A DNA stretch of 64,000 nt from Cordylochernes scorpioides (Eukaryota; Arthropoda; Arachnida; Pseudoscorpiones; Chernetidae): contig CP092870.1 in NCBI GenBank assembly GCA_030710605.1, positions 51,535,921 through 51,599,920 on the forward strand. Reading direction: 5' to 3'. Positions within the stretch are counted from its first letter, which is position 1, and the number at the start of each line of letters is the position of its first letter. This document shows, piece by piece, positions 52,474 through 61,751 of the stretch. The translations under genes were made by a program, and so were the position numbers. Below the pieces are notes generated by a model. That model made no database searches, had not been told where the DNA came from, and was given only the letters and a program-made list of their open reading frames with translations.

Positions 52474-54178
52474 TTAACCATGAGGTGAGGAGTCCGAGTC
52501 ACTCAGGTGATCGGAATCCTCCGCGCGGACGCGTGGCTTAAGTCTATCAGAGGCCTTTAGGAACTCCAGGCAGGCTCGCCAAGTGCTCCTGTTGAAAATA
52601 AAGTCTTTGAGTGACCGCGGAGTGTACCCTAATTCTTCTGCACAGGTGGAAAGAAGGGGGAATCTAAGGGCATCAAGGCTGCTGCACTCAAGCACGATGT
52701 GAGACAGAGTTTCTTCCCTGTCAGCGTCGCAGTAAGGGCAGGAAGGATCGTCAATGACGCCTATCCTGTGGGCGAAACTGTTCGTCCACGTGTGTCGCGA
52801 TAGCAGGCCTACCACAATGTGCTCGCTAGGGACGATGTACGCATACCTTTTGTCTAAAAGACTCATTGGAGTAAGGCCAAAGCGGGTGTGAATAGAAGGA
52901 GCTAGAGAGAGGAATCTGCTTTCCCATGCTTCACGCGCCCGGCCATAGATTGCCGATTTTACAAACGACAAAGGAACGAGTTTGTAACAGCTTGGGTTAG
53001 CAGACTCAGCACCCCGCTTTGCGAGTGTGTCCGCAATGTCATTACCCACGTTCCCACTGTGGCCCTTGATCCATTGTATGGTGCATCTGTTCCCATTGCG
53101 ATTCAATCGCGAAATCAGCAGCAGAGCTCTGTCGATAAGGTAATTACCAGTCTTAGAGTTCAGAACTGACTTCACGACTGAGAGGTTGTCCAGGAAGAAT
53201 CCTAAGGTTAGATGATTTGGTAAAGTGGTTGCGTTTTCAAGAGCCTTAACCAATCCAAGGGCTTCCGCCTGAAAGACAGAACAATGAGGGGACAGAACAT
53301 GAGATTCACGTATTTCAGGTGCACAATCGAGACAAGAGAACCTGTACACGCCGGCGCCAACTCCATCTCTGGTTTTGGAACCATCTGTATAGTATGCCAC
53401 GTGGAAGAAAAGAGCAGGGATATTACTGGGAGCGGAGTAATAGGGGGGGGGGGGGTAGGGGAGAGGATGTGGAAAGGGAGGAGGCTCGAGTGGAATTTCA
53501 GCGTCAACCAATCCATACTTTTTAAGGTATAGCTCAGTTTTAGCCAAGATTTCCAGATCGAGAGGAAGGACTCTAGAGAGGGAGATTAGAGCAGCGTTGC
53601 TGGTTGATCTGAAAGCTCTACAAGCTCTCACTAGGAAAGGCCTTTGAGCACTCAGTAGAACATTCAAGGAGCGTTGAGAAAGATTAGGAAACCATACCGC
53701 CGAGGCATAGGCAATGGCCGGAACAACCACTTGCAGATACAGAGTTCTCAAGGCGCGGTAACCAAAACCAAAGTTGAGATTAGCGGCTGCGGTCAAACGC
53801 GGCAACATGCCGCGGACCTTGGCGCAGACTTCAACTACGTGCTGGTAGAAAGATAGACGTTGATCAAATCTCACTCCCAGCACCTTAATTGAGTCGCACC
53901 ATTGGATTGGCCGTCCGTGGATAACCAGATCCCGGCGCGGTTCAGGCAGTCTCCCGTGTGGTCTGAGGAGAACCATAGCCTAGCACTTCCCCACGCTGAG
54001 TTCCAGTTTATGCAAACTGCACCACCTAGCGATCATATCTATGGTGTGTTGGGCCGCGGGAAGTTGACTAGGTCGGCATCCCGAGACCACCACGACCAGA
54101 TCATCCGCGTAGGCTTGCTGGAAAACATTATTCCTGTAGTCCAGCGTGAGGAGTTCATCAAAGACAATATTCCAAAGG
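52474..54178 (-). pseudogene. LINE C: RT C-terminus, RNase H and zinc knuckle
   Basis: Starts LWNIVFDELLTLDYRNNVFQ, then QAYADDLVVVVSGCRPSQLP (catalytic YADD), a stop (KC-stop) at about 53979, then 500 open codons. RT thumb: LGVRFDQRLSFYQHV. RNase H: AYYTDGSKTRDGVGAGVY (D), SVFQAEALGLVKALENA (E), GFFLDNLSVVKSVLN (D), TIQWIKGHSGNVGNDIADTL (H...D). C-terminal knuckle: CPYCDADREETLSHIVLEC. Only one nonsense codon in the retained part; this is the best copy of the family found three times in the window. Confidence 0.88.
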
Positions 54179-54210
54179 GAATATATATGTAAGTTTAACC
54201 CACATATATA

Positions 54211-55538
54211 CGAGGGTTGTCCGTAAAATAAGTTCCACAGAGGTTTTTCATACAGAAAAACAGGTTTATTTGCCCTGAACTATACATTTTCGAAAATATC
54301 AGACTTTTTTCATTTTTCTACATATTCCCCGTTTCGTTCGACGCATATTTGCATTCGGTATACCCACTTATGGAACCCAGAGTCAAAGAACTCTGCCGCC
54401 TGGCCTCGTAGAAAGCCTAAAACCGCTTCTTTCAACTCGTCATCGTCCTGGAATTGGGTTCCTACCAGGTTTTTCTTCAAATCGGGGAAGAAATGGAAGT
54501 CAGTAGGAGCTACGTCCGGGCTGTAAGGTGGGTGTGACACCAATTTCCATTCAAATTCTTCGATGAGGGCAGTGGTTTGATGGGCGGTGTGCGGCTGAGC
54601 GTTGTCGTGGTGGACACGCACCCCTTTGGTTAACATCCCTCTCCTCTTGTTCTGAATCGCGCGTCGAAGTTGTTTTAAGGTCTCACAGTACCGGTCGAAA
54701 TTGATTGTTGTACCCTGACGCATAAAGTCGCAAAACAATAGGCTCTTTCGGTTCCAAAAGACGGTAGCCATAATTTTCCCGGCAGAAAGTGTTTGTTTAA
54801 ACTTTAGAGGTTTCGGCGAAGAAATGTGCTTCCACTGCTTGGATTGCTCCTTTGTCTCCGGTGTGGTGTGGTGTACCCAGGTCACATCACCAGTAACGAT
54901 CGAATCCAAGAATTCCTCTCCGTCAGTTTTGTGGCAATCGAGAAATTTCTGGGTCGCATCAACCCGCTGCCGTTTATGGTCTTCAGTCAGCATTTTCGGA
55001 ACCCATATTGCGCAGACCTTTGAATACCCTAAATGTTCACGCAAAATCTTGTCGATGGTGGTTTTACTGACATCAGGAACCAAATCGCAGAGCTTCCGTA
55101 CAGTAATCCGTCGATCTTCAAGCATTGCCGCTTCGACTTTGACAATGGTTTCGTCCGAAACCGATGGCGTCCAGCACGCGGTTCATCGTGGACGTCTGTT
55201 CGGCTGTTTTTAAATTCGCTGACCCATCTGCGCACCATCCCGGAACTCATACACCCTTCTTCATACACTTAACAGAGTTCAGTATGAATGTCCTTGGCCG
55301 AATTCTTCTTTGCGGCCAAAAATCGAATTACTGACCGTAATTCGCAGCTGGCGGGAGACACGAGGGGAAGCTCCATCACTAACGGCTGCTCAGCCAAAAC
55401 TAAGCTTACCAGCGACGTGTCCTTGGTGGGAAATTGGAGTGGGGAGAACAAGTTACGAGACCGTGCAGTCGTCTCGAGCTTAAAAGCGATCCTCATTACA
55501 GTGGTGCCCCGTGGAACTTATTTAACGGACAACCCTCG
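54211..55538 (-). mobile_element. mariner element 2
   Basis: 1328 bp. Terminal inverted repeats CGAGGGTTGTCCGTAAAATA at the left and CGAGGGTTGTCCGTTAAATA at the right (inverted), followed by AGTTCCAC in both; TA at 54209-54210 and 55539-55540. It sits in the Helitron tail sequence, 20 bp from the LINE C insertion. Confidence 0.9.
54310..55376 (-). pseudogene. mariner transposase 2 (DD34D)
   Basis: Candidate start MELPLVSPASCELRSVIRFL; a stop at about 55269, frameshift near 55170, then 272 open codons. Blocks: VRRWVSEFKNSRTDVHDEPR, VRKLCDLVPDVSKTTIDKIL (HTH), SIVTGDVTWVHHTTPETKEQ (GDET changed to GDVT; first D kept), VHHDNAQPHTAH (second D), PYSPDVAPTDFHFFPDLKKN (third D, 34 residues after). 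About 355 codons in all, normal length. Inactive because of the stop and frameshift. Confidence 0.9.
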
Positions 55539-55540
55539 TA

Positions 55541-56060
55541 TATAAACTAGAAAGGCAGTTTTTAATGAGGTCTTTTAAATGTATTTATTCCTTTAATATG
55601 TTGTTATATCTGCAATATAGTTTTGTTGTTTGCAATTTTCTTTTTTCATTTCGAATATATTTATTCAAACTTTTTACCAATGCCTATAATTTCTTACCTG
55701 AAAATATTTTTTTATATTTTTTGTGATCCACACACACACAATAAACTATTATCAATTATTTTTATTTTCAGTCTTCTCTTTATTCATTTTTTACTCATTG
55801 ATCTATCTATACATACAATTATTTGCATATAATTATATACATACAATTAGATGCATACAATAATATACATAAAATTTCTACATTTTTGCACTGTGCAGTC
55901 TATTATGTTGTTAATTATAGGTTTTTTAGACAAAATTAAACTGTTGAAATTTGAATTTAAAAATAGTTGAATTATCGTAAGTGTCGAATTACAGTTTGTT
56001 AGGCCGAGACATCAAAAACGGTCGAATTATCGTGTGTTGAATTATTGAGGTTATATTGTA
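55541..56060. other. Helitron-related AT-rich sequence
   Basis: Partly repeats 49850-50060. No gene. Confidence 0.45.
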
Positions 56061-56170
56061 CTAGCCGAATGACCAGGGCAGCGCCCGGGTTTTACCCGAT
56101 TAAATGCTTTTATTCAAATATTATTCGTTACAATTATAAATTGGCGCCGTGGATGTCATTCTTGAATTCT
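56061..56170 (-). mobile_element. Helitron 3'-end fragment
   Basis: Minus-strand 3' terminus: hairpin around CCCGGGCGCTGCCCTGG, then TCATTCGG and CTAG (56061-56064). About 110 bp, matching the right end of the Helitrons ending at 58075 and 61751; truncated on its 5' side by the next Helitron end. Confidence 0.7.
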
Positions 56171-56400
56171 CTAGACGAATGACCCGGCTTCGCCCGAGAA
56201 TTACCCCGAGTGCAATTTCCTTCATACTGAGAGTAAATCAATAATAAATAGTAGAAGTGCCATAGAATAGCAACACAGAAGTAACACATAAACCACAGGC
56301 AAAAAGTGTGTGTGATGGCAAAAATTGTATTATATTAGTGTTTAGGTATTTGATTTAATTATTTTTTGCAATGCATTTAGTTGTTTCAAAATTAATATAG
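56171..56400 (-). mobile_element. Helitron 3'-end fragment, tRNA-Gly-bearing family
   Basis: Minus-strand 3' terminus TCTCGGGCGAAGCCGGG, TCATTCGT, CTAG (56171-56174). The following ~200 bp ('gtgcaatttccttcatact', 'gaagtgccatagaatagcaa') match the outer Helitron at 58080-58278, in inverse orientation. Confidence 0.75.
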
Positions 56401-56573
56401 TTTAAATAGATGGCAGCTGTTCCACCCAACCCCCGAGGTACCCGTCCCAGCGCACTAACCCTTGAAATTGCCTGAGTTGAGTGAGTGACTAGGATGGATC
56501 TTGACTGCGATGCCCATCTTCTCAGTAAAAATAAGAAAAAATATGTTTATAAAAAATATTAATTCAAAATACT

Positions 56574-56883
56574 TTAGGACAGGTCAGGGAAGGTGTGCAG
56601 AGCTGATGAAGTTATGGGGCTACACCAAAGATCCAAATTGTGCCTGCAACGTCCCACAATCAATGTCCCATATACTAGATGACTGCCCGCTGTACAAATT
56701 CAATGGAGGAATCTCCAATCTCCATTCTGTCACCCCGGAAGCCCTGAACTGGCTGAAGGACTTGCCTCTCGGACTTTAATGACCGATATGTCCTCACTTC
56801 TTTTTTCTAGATTTAATTCATTTTGTCTCCTCTCTAATTGTAAATACGCTGCTGTATCACCTCATAAGCATAAATAAATAAAT
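56574..56883 (+). pseudogene. LINE 3' end, short insertion
   Basis: Flanked by the 13-bp duplication AATTCAAAATACT (56561-56573 and 56884-56896). Encodes RTGQGRCAELMKLWGYTKDP, CACNVPQSMSHILDDCPLYK, and PEALNWLKDLPLGL-stop, the C-terminal zinc motif of an RTE/I-type LINE, and ends in (TAAA)n. Strongly 5'-truncated. The ORF's start before 56574 is host sequence. Confidence 0.8.
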
Positions 56884-57327
56884 AATTCAAAATACTGGCA
56901 TGTAAATATTTTTCTGTAAAAAATAGAGAGAACATGGAAATTAGGCAGACATATGTGTTTGCTAGTGACTGCGACTGCATTTTAAACGATTTAAAAAAAG
57001 TGAGATAAAAAAAAAAAACAAAGGCCACAAAAAATAATAAAAAATAAGAAAGTGATTATTTACATACAGTAACGCTAAATTTGTATATATATCTCTATAT
57101 ATATAAAAGTCAATTTCTGTCTGTCTGTCTGTTTCGCGATAAACTCAAAAACTACTGAACCAATGGTACCAAATTTTGCATGTCGCTTTTTATAAACCTG
57201 AGGAAAATTTTCGGCTGCATTTTGATTAGTATTTTTGGCTATTTCTTTTTTTAATTTGAATAACTTTTTTTTTTACGCGGACTAATCCGGAATGGAATGA
57301 ATACCTAAATATGGCCATTTTTTTGAA

Positions 57328-57398
57328 GCATCGGTGGCTCAGTGGTAGAATGCTCGCCTGCCACGCGGGCGGCCCGGGTTCGATTCCCGGCCGATGCA
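57328..57398 (+). tRNA. tRNA-Gly (GCC) inside a Helitron
   Basis: 71 nt: acceptor strands GCATCGG and CCGATGC pair fully, D-arm TGGCTCAGTGGTAGA, anticodon loop CTGCCAC with anticodon GCC on a stem of CTCGC/GCGGG, T-arm CCCGGGTTCGATTCCCGG, discriminator A. A and B boxes (TGGCTCAGTGG, GGTTCGATTCC) are intact. A T-run directly follows as a Pol III terminator. It looks functional, but lies in repeat DNA. Confidence 0.9.
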
Positions 57399-57407
57399 TT
57401 TTTTTTT
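57399..57407 (+). terminator. Pol III T-run after tRNA-Gly
   Basis: A run of T follows the discriminator base, as at tRNA genes. Confidence 0.5.
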
Positions 57408-57459
57408 TACAATTTTTAAAACTAATTTATAAAAAATATATTATAAATATATACTATTA

Positions 57460-58075
57460 TCTATATTAATAAAATGCAAATTTCATAAGTGTTGTTCACT
57501 AAAAACTTTCGTTACAATGCATCAATTTCGACCAAATTTTCAACATTTATGTAAAACGAGATGGAGCAGGTTTTGCTTAACATCAAAATATCTTTCCTAA
57601 CATTAACATGCGTAACTTCGCTGTTATCGATTAAATACCAAAAAATCAACAGTGTTAATTTTATTTATATATAAATAAAAAATTAAATTTCAACAGAGTT
57701 AATTTTTTTACATACTAGCTAATAATCTCAATCTAAAAAATATTCAAAACAAGCAATTTTAAGATAACACCATATGTATAACAGTCGGCCAAGAAAACAA
57801 ATAACGTGTAATATATATATAATATAATATATATAAAATAACGGTATGATAACGGTATAAAGAAATAATGAGCCTATCGTTCAAATTTATAATTGTAACG
57901 AATAGTATTTTAATTAAAACATTTTAAAAACACACAGTTTGGAACGGGACGTTTCACAATAGTGACATCCATGGCGCCAATTTATAATTGTAACGAATAG
58001 TATTTGAATTAAAACGTTTTTAAAATATATAAGCACTCGGGTAAAACCCGGGCGTTGCCCGGGCCATTCGTCTAG
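57460..58075 (+). mobile_element. Helitron (inner)
   Basis: Starts TCTATATTAATAAAATGC after A at 57459 and ends with hairpin CCCGGGCGTTGCCCGGG, CCATTCGT and CTAG (58072-58075), next base T. The last ~190 bp, including a duplicated 'ataattgtaacgaatagtat', match 61560-61751 almost exactly. No coding sequence. Confidence 0.75.
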
Positions 58076-58332
58076 TATCAACTATATTAATTAAATCAAA
58101 TACCTAAACACTAATATAATACAATTTTTGCCATCACACACACTTTTTTCCTGTAGTTTATGTGTTACTTCTGTATTGCTATTCTATGGCACTTCTAATA
58201 TTTATTATTGATATACTTTTAGTATGAAGGAAATTGCACCCAAGGGATTTCTCGGGCGAAGCCGGGTCATTCGCCTAGTATATATATTTCGCTTTGTGTG
58301 CACTTACCGTAACTTGACACGTGACTTAACGT

Positions 58333-58357
58333 GACAGAATTGATGACTCTGATACTT
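58333..58357 (+). repeat. dispersed 25-bp repeat
   Basis: The 25 bases beginning GACAGAATTGATGAC recur at 58595-58619, 59570-59594 and, with small indels, at 58664-58691 and 59777-59803. Two copies flank the tRNA-Phe-like sequence, two flank the tRNA-Gly pseudogene. Confidence 0.7.
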
Positions 58358-58488
58358 GCATATATGATTATGTTAGCATAATGAATTAGTCAGTATTCCC
58401 ATGGTCTCCAGCGAAGAGGTGTGAATTGACTTTTTTAAAATATACATAATTATGAAGATAGAATCTTCTATAGAAATAACTAAATTAA

Positions 58489-58561
58489 GCCGAAATAGCT
58501 CAGTTGTGAGAGCGTTAGAATGAAGATCTAAAGGTCCCAGGTTCGATCCCGGGTTTCGACA
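58489..58561 (+). tRNA. tRNA-Phe (GAA)-like, probably decayed
   Basis: 73 nt: GCCGAAA ... TTTCGAC with one mismatch in the acceptor stem; D-arm TAGCTCAGTTGTGAGAG; anticodon loop with GAA; T-arm CCCAGGTTCGATCCCGGG, one mismatch. The anticodon stem also carries a C-to-A change. Several departures from standard eukaryotic tRNA-Phe, so a pseudogene is likely. Lies among repeats, between two copies of the 25-bp repeat. Confidence 0.7.
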
Positions 58562-58702
58562 TCTTTTTTTAATATTTTAATTTTTTAAAACGATGACAGA
58601 ATTGATGACTCTGATACTTGTATATATGATTTTTAAATTTTTACTTACCGAAACTTGACACGTGACAGAATTGTTGATGACTCTGATAATTGTATATATT
58701 AA

Positions 58703-58830
58703 CTAGCCGAATGACCCGGGCAACGCCCGGGTTTTGCCCGATAAAATGCTTTTATTCAAATGCTATTCGTTACAATTATAAATTGGCGGCATGGATGTCA
58801 TTCTTGTGAAACGTCCCGATCGAGTGGGTG
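58703..58830 (-). mobile_element. Helitron 3'-end fragment
   Basis: Minus-strand end: hairpin CCCGGGCGTTGCCCGGG, TCATTCGG, CTAG (58703-58706). Same family as 57460-58075. Its 5' side is not defined; it may extend toward the tRNA-Gly pseudogene at 59653. Confidence 0.65.
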
Positions 58831-59569
58831 AAACCCTCGATTCCCGACAGTCATGAACCGGGATTAAATCCCGCGTTAGAATTTTGTTTAATATGTGAAT
58901 AACCTTCTCATATTATTCATTTTTCAATTATCATGAACTAGGTTGCTCTTGCTGAGCGGTACCTATTAATGTGATTTGAACCAGAAACGTCCTGCTCCAA
59001 ACTTTGTCTGAGAAGCTATATTTTTATAAAGAGATGATCTGGCTTTGTGTCTTCTGCTCGAATGAATGTTTTTCTGTTAGAATTTTGTTCCTGCATATTA
59101 AAAATGAACTGGCTTCACCCGTGGTCTCTGCTTTTTGGAATTTTTCCGGATATAATTTTGTATCTGATAATCAAATATGATACAGCAATATTGTCATAAT
59201 CATTTTCTGACTAAAAAAAAACAACTATTTTTGCCCAGAACCTGTCAATTTCAAATTTTCTTGGCTAAAAATGCGACAAATATCTCTTCCATATTTTTTT
59301 CTATGTCCTGTTAAAACACGTTTTACATGTACATTAGGTCAGCTGATATTACCTCCCATCTTCACCGCTAGAGGCGCTGCTTGCGAGCGAAAGAGCAAAT
59401 TTGCAACTCAAATTTGCAAATAACTCGAAAAATATTCGGGATAGAGACCTGAAATACTCAATATAAGTTTTTCCAGATTCTACTATACATACTGCTAAAA
59501 TTTCAGTCATATTAGTTACGTATTTCACGTATATTACGTAAAAGCATTCCATTCACAAAAGCAAACGAT
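58831..59569. repeat. diverged interspersed repeat
   Basis: 59020-59300 ('gagatgatctggctttgtgt', 'agaattttgttcctgc', 'ttttcttggctaaaaatgcg') is a diverged copy of 59935-60166 plus 61843-61900, the repeat in which mariner element 3 sits. No gene. Confidence 0.55.
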
Positions 59570-59652
59570 GACAGAATTGATGACTCTGATACTTGTATAT
59601 TTTTAAAATAATAATATAAATATGAGTTTTAAAAATTGTAAAAAAAAAAAAA

Positions 59653-59723
59653 TGCATCGGCCGGGAATCGAACCCGAGCCGCCCGCGTAGCAGTTGAGCA
59701 TTGTACCACTGAATCACCGATGC
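59653..59723 (-). pseudogene. tRNA-Gly pseudogene
   Basis: Minus strand: GCATCGG ... CCGATGC pair; the T-arm CTCGGGTTCGATTCCCGG has one mismatch, but the anticodon stem is broken (CTCAAC/GCGGG) and the anticodon is changed from GCC to GCT. Flanks ('aaatatggccattt' before, T-run and 'acaatttttaaaact' after) match those of the tRNA-Gly at 57328, so both come from the same transposed unit. Confidence 0.8.
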
Positions 59724-59892
59724 TTATAAGAAATGGCCATATTTGGGTTTTTATTCCATTCACAAAGGCAAACGATGACAGAATTGATTGATGACTCTGA
59801 TAAATATAATAAAGGATATATAAAAATAGAAATGTAGTTTTAATGAGGTCTTTTAAATGAATTAAAAGGATAAATATAAATAAAAATATATA

Positions 59893-59934
59893 GAGATATA
59901 CTACATGATCTTAGCCAAAAGGCCGAAAAACGAT
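59893..59934 (-). pseudogene. U2 snRNA 5'-end fragment
   Basis: The minus strand begins ATCGTTTTTCGGCCTTTTGG and goes on CTAAGATCATGTAGTAT, the first ~40 nt of U2 snRNA (ATCGCTTCTCGGCCTTTTGG, CTAAGATCAAGTGTAGTAT) with a few changes. The branch-point region GUAGUA is included. The rest of U2 is absent. Confidence 0.85.
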
Positions 59935-60166
59935 ATTTTATATATAGAGATGACCTGGCTTCGTGTGTTTTCTACTCAAGTGAATGTTTCGCTGGTAGAA
60001 TTTTGTTCCTGCCTACTAAAAATTATTATCTGGCTCCGCCCGTTGACTGTTTTAGTGAATATTCTCCTAAATATTTTTGTTTATGTCAATCAAGCATGTT
60101 ATAGCAATATTTTCATTATCATTTCTGACTAAAAAATATTGTTGTTCCAGTACTTGGTTAATTATA
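59935..60166. repeat. interspersed repeat, left part
   Basis: Diverged copy of 59030-59230; continues after mariner element 3 at 61843. Confidence 0.55.
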
Positions 60167-60243
60167 CAAGGTGGGATCAATAAATAAGGTGAATTATAAT
60201 TTATTAAAAAAAATAAGAACGATATTAAAAATTAGGACTTGTT

Positions 60244-60941
60244 TTATTCAAAATAATCACCTTGGCTTTCTATACATCGTCTCCATCGTTCTGGCAACTT
60301 GTAAATAACTTCTTTATAGGCACTCTTTGGAAGCGTGTGAAAAAAAGCTTGCACCACTTTCTGGACATCTTCATCCGAGTCAAATCGCTTTCCCTTTAAC
60401 TCCTTCTTTAGTAGTCCAAAAAGGAAATAGTCAGAGGGGGCTAGGTCTGGACTATATGCAGGATGTTCTAAAACTTCAAAACCCAATCTAATGATTGTAG
60501 ATACAGTTTTACATGATGTATGCGGCCTTGCATTATCATGAAGGAAGAGAACACCTTTACTAAGCTTCCCTCTTCTTTTGTTTCTTATACCGGGCTTTAG
60601 CTTATTTACAAGAATGTTACAATAAAGGTCGCTGTTCATACGTTGCCTATGGTAAAAATGGATATTTTTCTATCCTCCAAAATTAAGTTTTCAACCGCAT
60701 TTATCGTGCTTGGCGTCGCTGTAACACTAGGTCGTCCAGGTCGCTCAATATCGGTACATGTAATTCGTCCATTTTTGAACTCGTTTACCCATTTATAAAT
60801 GTTTATTTTAGACAAACAAGACTCACCATAGATATTTTTCATTCTTTGGCATATTTGAGATGTTTGAATACCTTCTGCATTCAAGAAACGAATAACTGCA
60901 CGTTGTTCAAGCGTGGTGCAATCCTTCAAGGGAGCTTCCAT
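60244..60941 (-). pseudogene. mariner transposase 3, deleted core
   Basis: N-terminal half (60941-60636): MEAPLKDCTTLEQRAVIRFL, then EGIQTSQICQRMKNIYGESC, VNEFKNGRITCTDIERPGRP. C-terminal half (60639-60244): MNSDLYCNILVNKLKPGIRN, LFLHDNARPHTSCKTVSTII (second D), PAYSPDLAPSDYFLFGLLKK (third D), ending ESQGDYFE. Between them about 100-120 residues, including the first catalytic aspartate (GDET block), are missing. It can still be mobilised in principle by a related transposase. Confidence 0.85.
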
Positions 60942-61015
60942 TTTAGTTTATTTATAAGTCTCGCGCCGCGCGTGGGAAAAAAGAACAGAACACCTTAAAT
61001 AGTCTCTCGATGTTA

Positions 61016-61751
61016 TCTACTTATATAATTGCCTTATTCTGTCTGTGTGAAGTTCACTGTGTGAAGTTCACGGACAGATTTTGGTCATCAACGCGCGCAT
61101 CATCATTATGATCATTATCATTATCTAATGATAATTATTATTATACTTATCTACTTATATAATTGCCTTATTCTGTCTGTGTGAAGTTCACGGATAGAAT
61201 TCGGTCAGAATGGATAAAATAAAAAAAGTGTCAAGGGATGGGAATCGAACCCACGACCTTCCGCTTACCGGGCAGATGCCATGACCACTAGGCTACCCTG
61301 GGCATATTTTTCCGTTCATAAAGTTAATATATGATGCCAATATATATAATAATTGTATAAACGAATGCAAGACAAAATCACCGCAGATGTTTCGTTTTTT
61401 TAAGGCAATTTCTTTTTAAGGCAATTATCGTTTTGCACAATTACTTAATCTTTTTAAAATAAATAACAATACTTAAATGAAAATATGTTTCTTTAAATAA
61501 AATAAAATAAACTTTTAAATCGGTAACCTTTATGAGAACCTTTAAATATATATAAGTACCTTATAATTGTAACGAATAGTATTTTAATTAAAACATTTTA
61601 AAAACACACAGTTTGGAACGGGACGTTTCACAAGAGTGACATCCATGGCGCCAATTTATAATTGTAACGAATAGTATTTGAATTAAAACCTTTTAAAAAT
61701 ATATATGCGCACTCGGGTAAAACCCGGGCGTTGCCCGGGCCATTCGTCTAG
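61016..61751 (+). mobile_element. Helitron with tRNA-Thr-like sequence
   Basis: Inserted in mariner element 3 between A at 61015 and T at 61752. Starts TCTACTTATATAATTGCC and ends CCCGGGCGTTGCCCGGG, CCATTCGT, CTAG. The first ~60 bp are repeated at 61149-61208, a duplicated 5' end. Carries a tRNA-Thr-like sequence on its minus strand at 61229-61303. The last 190 bp match 57888-58075. Confidence 0.85.
61229..61303 (-). tRNA. tRNA-Thr (GGT)-like sequence in a Helitron
   Basis: Minus strand, 75 nt: D-arm TAGCCTAGTGGTCATGGC, anticodon stem TCTGC/GCGGA with loop CCGGTAA (anticodon GGT), T-arm CGTGGGTTCGATTCCCATC. The acceptor strands GCCCAGG and CCTTGAC have two mismatches, so it may be decayed. 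A and B promoter boxes are recognisable. Confidence 0.65.

Larger units (their letters stand above)
51605..54178 (-). mobile_element. R1-like LINE copy C, 5'-truncated
   Basis: GAATATATATGTA occurs at 51592-51604 and 54179-54191, a 13-bp target duplication around the insertion in Helitron sequence. The LINE starts inside RT at 54178 and its polyprotein ends at 52474. The left part (51605-52240) holds a G-rich segment, a run of about 20 G (51774-51793), and ATT/ATTT microsatellite; whether it all belongs to the LINE 3' region is unclear. Confidence 0.7.
57092..58278 (+). mobile_element. Helitron carrying a tRNA-Gly gene (outer)
   Basis: Starts TCTCTATATATATAAAAGTC after A at 57091, with (GTCT)n, and ends with hairpin TCTCGGGCGAAGCCGGG, TCATTCGC and CTAG at 58275-58278, next base T. 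It contains a complete tRNA-Gly(GCC) at 57328-57398 and a second Helitron (57460-58075). Without the inner one it is about 570 bp. Left edge and link to the right end are inferred from the matching family end at 56171. Confidence 0.7.

Noticed and set aside
58489-58561. Functional tRNA-Phe gene
   Set aside because: Mismatches in the acceptor, anticodon and T stems and a repeat setting argue for a decayed copy; I kept it only as tRNA-like.
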